64,000 nt of DNA from Pseudomonadales bacterium (GTDB taxonomy: Bacteria; Pseudomonadota; Gammaproteobacteria; Pseudomonadales; IMCC2047). The DNA lies in assembly GCA_024234615.1 (NCBI GenBank), contig JACKNY010000001.1:1082501-1146500 (forward strand). The letters are read 5' to 3'. Below, one piece after another: positions 63,107-64,000 of the stretch. A program made the position numbers and the translations under genes. Each line of letters starts with the position of its first letter. Positions within the stretch are counted from its first letter, which is position 1. The notes below the pieces were generated by a model that made no database searches, had not been told where the DNA came from, and saw nothing but the letters and a program-made list of their open reading frames with translations.

Positions 63107-64000
63107 ATGAAAAAACCAGCCCTGCTATTCCTAGCCCATCGCATTCCCTTTCCACCCAATAAAGGCGACAAAATACGGTCGTTTAATTTGCTGAAATCCT
63201 TGGCGCGGGATTACCGAATTTATTTAGGCGCTTTTGTTGATGATAGTGAAGACTGGCAGTATGAAGCGGAACTACGTAAATACTGCGCGGAAGTCTTTTT
63301 ACTGGGAATTCAAAATCGACAGAAGTACCGGACCTTTACCGCATTTTTTAAAAATGAAGCATTGAGCTTGCCTTATTATCGACATACTCGTCTGAAATCC
63401 TGGGTTGACGAAAAAATTCAGACTGAGCAGTTAACCCGGGTCTTTGTGTATTCCTCGGCAATGGCGCAATACGTGCAGGGTCCAGCCTACCAGGATATGC
63501 ATAGAATTATAGATTTTGTCGATGTCGACTCAGAAAAGTGGCGGGAATATAGTCGACGTCGAAACTGGCCAATGAAATGGTTGTATCGGCGTGAGGCGGA
63601 TCGAATGTTGCACTTTGACCGAGTAATCGCCGCAGAATTTGACGCCAGCATCTTTGTTTCGGCGCATGAAGCAGCCGTATTTAAGGAGCTAGCGCCCGAG
63701 TCAAAGCAGCACGTTTCCTTCATTAACAATGGTGTAGATTCGCATTATTTTTCAGCGGAGCATGAGAGTAGTAACCCTTATCCAAGCGACTCTCAGGTGT
63801 TGGTTTTTACCGGGGCAATGGATTATTGGGCCAATGTTGATGCGGTAACCTGGTTTGCCGAAAAGGTTTTTCCGCAAGTTCAGCGTCAAATCCCCACAGC
63901 GTATTTCTATATTGTTGGGGCGCGCCCGAGTGAGAAGGTAAAGAAGCTTGCCGTGAATAAACATATCCATGTCACTGGCTCCGTTAAGGATATACGTCCT
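63107..64000 (+). CDS. XrtA-system glycosyltransferase, TIGR03087 type (partial)
   Basis: 298 codons are visible from the ATG at 63107; the gene runs off the window. The start HRIPFPPNKGDKIRSFNLLK is the hallmark of the TIGR03087 exosortase-associated glycosyltransferase (family 4-like N-terminal domain). Further inside are DFVDVDSEKWREYSR and VLVFTGAMDYWANVDAVTWFAEKVFP. It adds a sugar in EPS assembly. Its start lies 11 bp after repeat element 3. More XrtA genes (exosortase, prenyltransferase-type and other transferases) are expected beyond the edge. Confidence 0.92.
   Translation, partial: MKKPALLFLAHRIPFPPNKGDKIRSFNLLKSLARDYRIYLGAFVDDSEDWQYEAELRKYCAEVFLLGIQNRQKYRTFTAFFKNEALSLPYYRHTRLKSWVDEKIQTEQLTRVFVYSSAMAQYVQGPAYQDMHRIIDFVDVDSEKWREYSRRRNWPMKWLYRREADRMLHFDRVIAAEFDASIFVSAHEAAVFKELAPESKQHVSFINNGVDSHYFSAEHESSNPYPSDSQVLVFTGAMDYWANVDAVTWFAEKVFPQVQRQIPTAYFYIVGARPSEKVKKLAVNKHIHVTGSVKDIRP

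Noticed and set aside
62828..63110. Open frames over repeat element 3
   Set aside because: They overlap the FemAB gene end and consist of low-complexity repeat translation.

Overview
The window is a contiguous piece of a proteobacterial chromosome. It carries a sodium-pumping NADH:quinone reductase operon (nqr), a sodium-pumping oxaloacetate decarboxylase operon (oad), a TonB-dependent receptor and a full PEP-CTERM/exosortase A (XrtA) exopolysaccharide locus with its PrsK/PrsR two-component pair. Together with sthA, selO, rsd, bolA and trhO, this points to a Gammaproteobacterium, most likely marine and possibly Cellvibrionales-like. The taxonomic guess is an inference. No rRNA, tRNA, CRISPR array, phage or transposase gene was seen.

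Layout. 1-4.7 kb: end of nqrB, then nqrC-D-E-F, apbE (flavin transferase) and nqrM (maturation factor). 4.8-14.4 kb: housekeeping genes (sthA, a divergent type I-beta DAHP synthase, selO, rsd, two DJ-1/PfpI-type genes, a UDG-like gene, a His-rich exported protein, bolA, trhO). 14.4-28.3 kb: a catabolic-looking block with a Tat-exported GMC oxidoreductase pair, a 3-hydroxyacyl-CoA-dehydrogenase-like enzyme, a TonB receptor, a Tat-exported FAD oxidase, an aldehyde dehydrogenase, a ThDP 2-oxoacid decarboxylase, an MFS carrier and an AraC regulator. Three of its intergenic regions share an almost identical 23-nt element. 28.6-31.9 kb: oadG-A-B. 32-36.6 kb: rmuC, a CDF metal transporter, a palindromic pair of perfect DnaA boxes, a PilZ protein and an acyltransferase.

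36.8-64 kb is the PEP-CTERM/XrtA region. PrsK and PrsR (a sigma-54 activator) come first, then an MMPL/RND transporter with a LolA-like periplasmic protein and a beta-barrel protein, the TPR protein PrsT, and a PEP-CTERM substrate behind a good sigma-54 promoter. Next come an unusual E1(ThiF)-nitroreductase fusion protein and two exosortase-associated N-acyltransferases. The EPS operon follows: export lipoprotein, chain-length protein, tyrosine autokinase, outer-membrane protein, ATPase, UDP-GlcNAc 2-epimerase, polysaccharide deacetylase, FemAB-like protein and a glycosyltransferase cut by the window end. Hairpin-rich CCCTCTCCC/GGGAGAGGG arrays, two of them bracketing a DUF559 nuclease gene, interrupt this operon.

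The best candidates for something undescribed are the E1-nitroreductase/acyltransferase group (48.97-52.89 kb), the DUF559-associated hairpin repeats (60.29-63.10 kb), and the catabolic block with its shared upstream element (14.4-28.3 kb).
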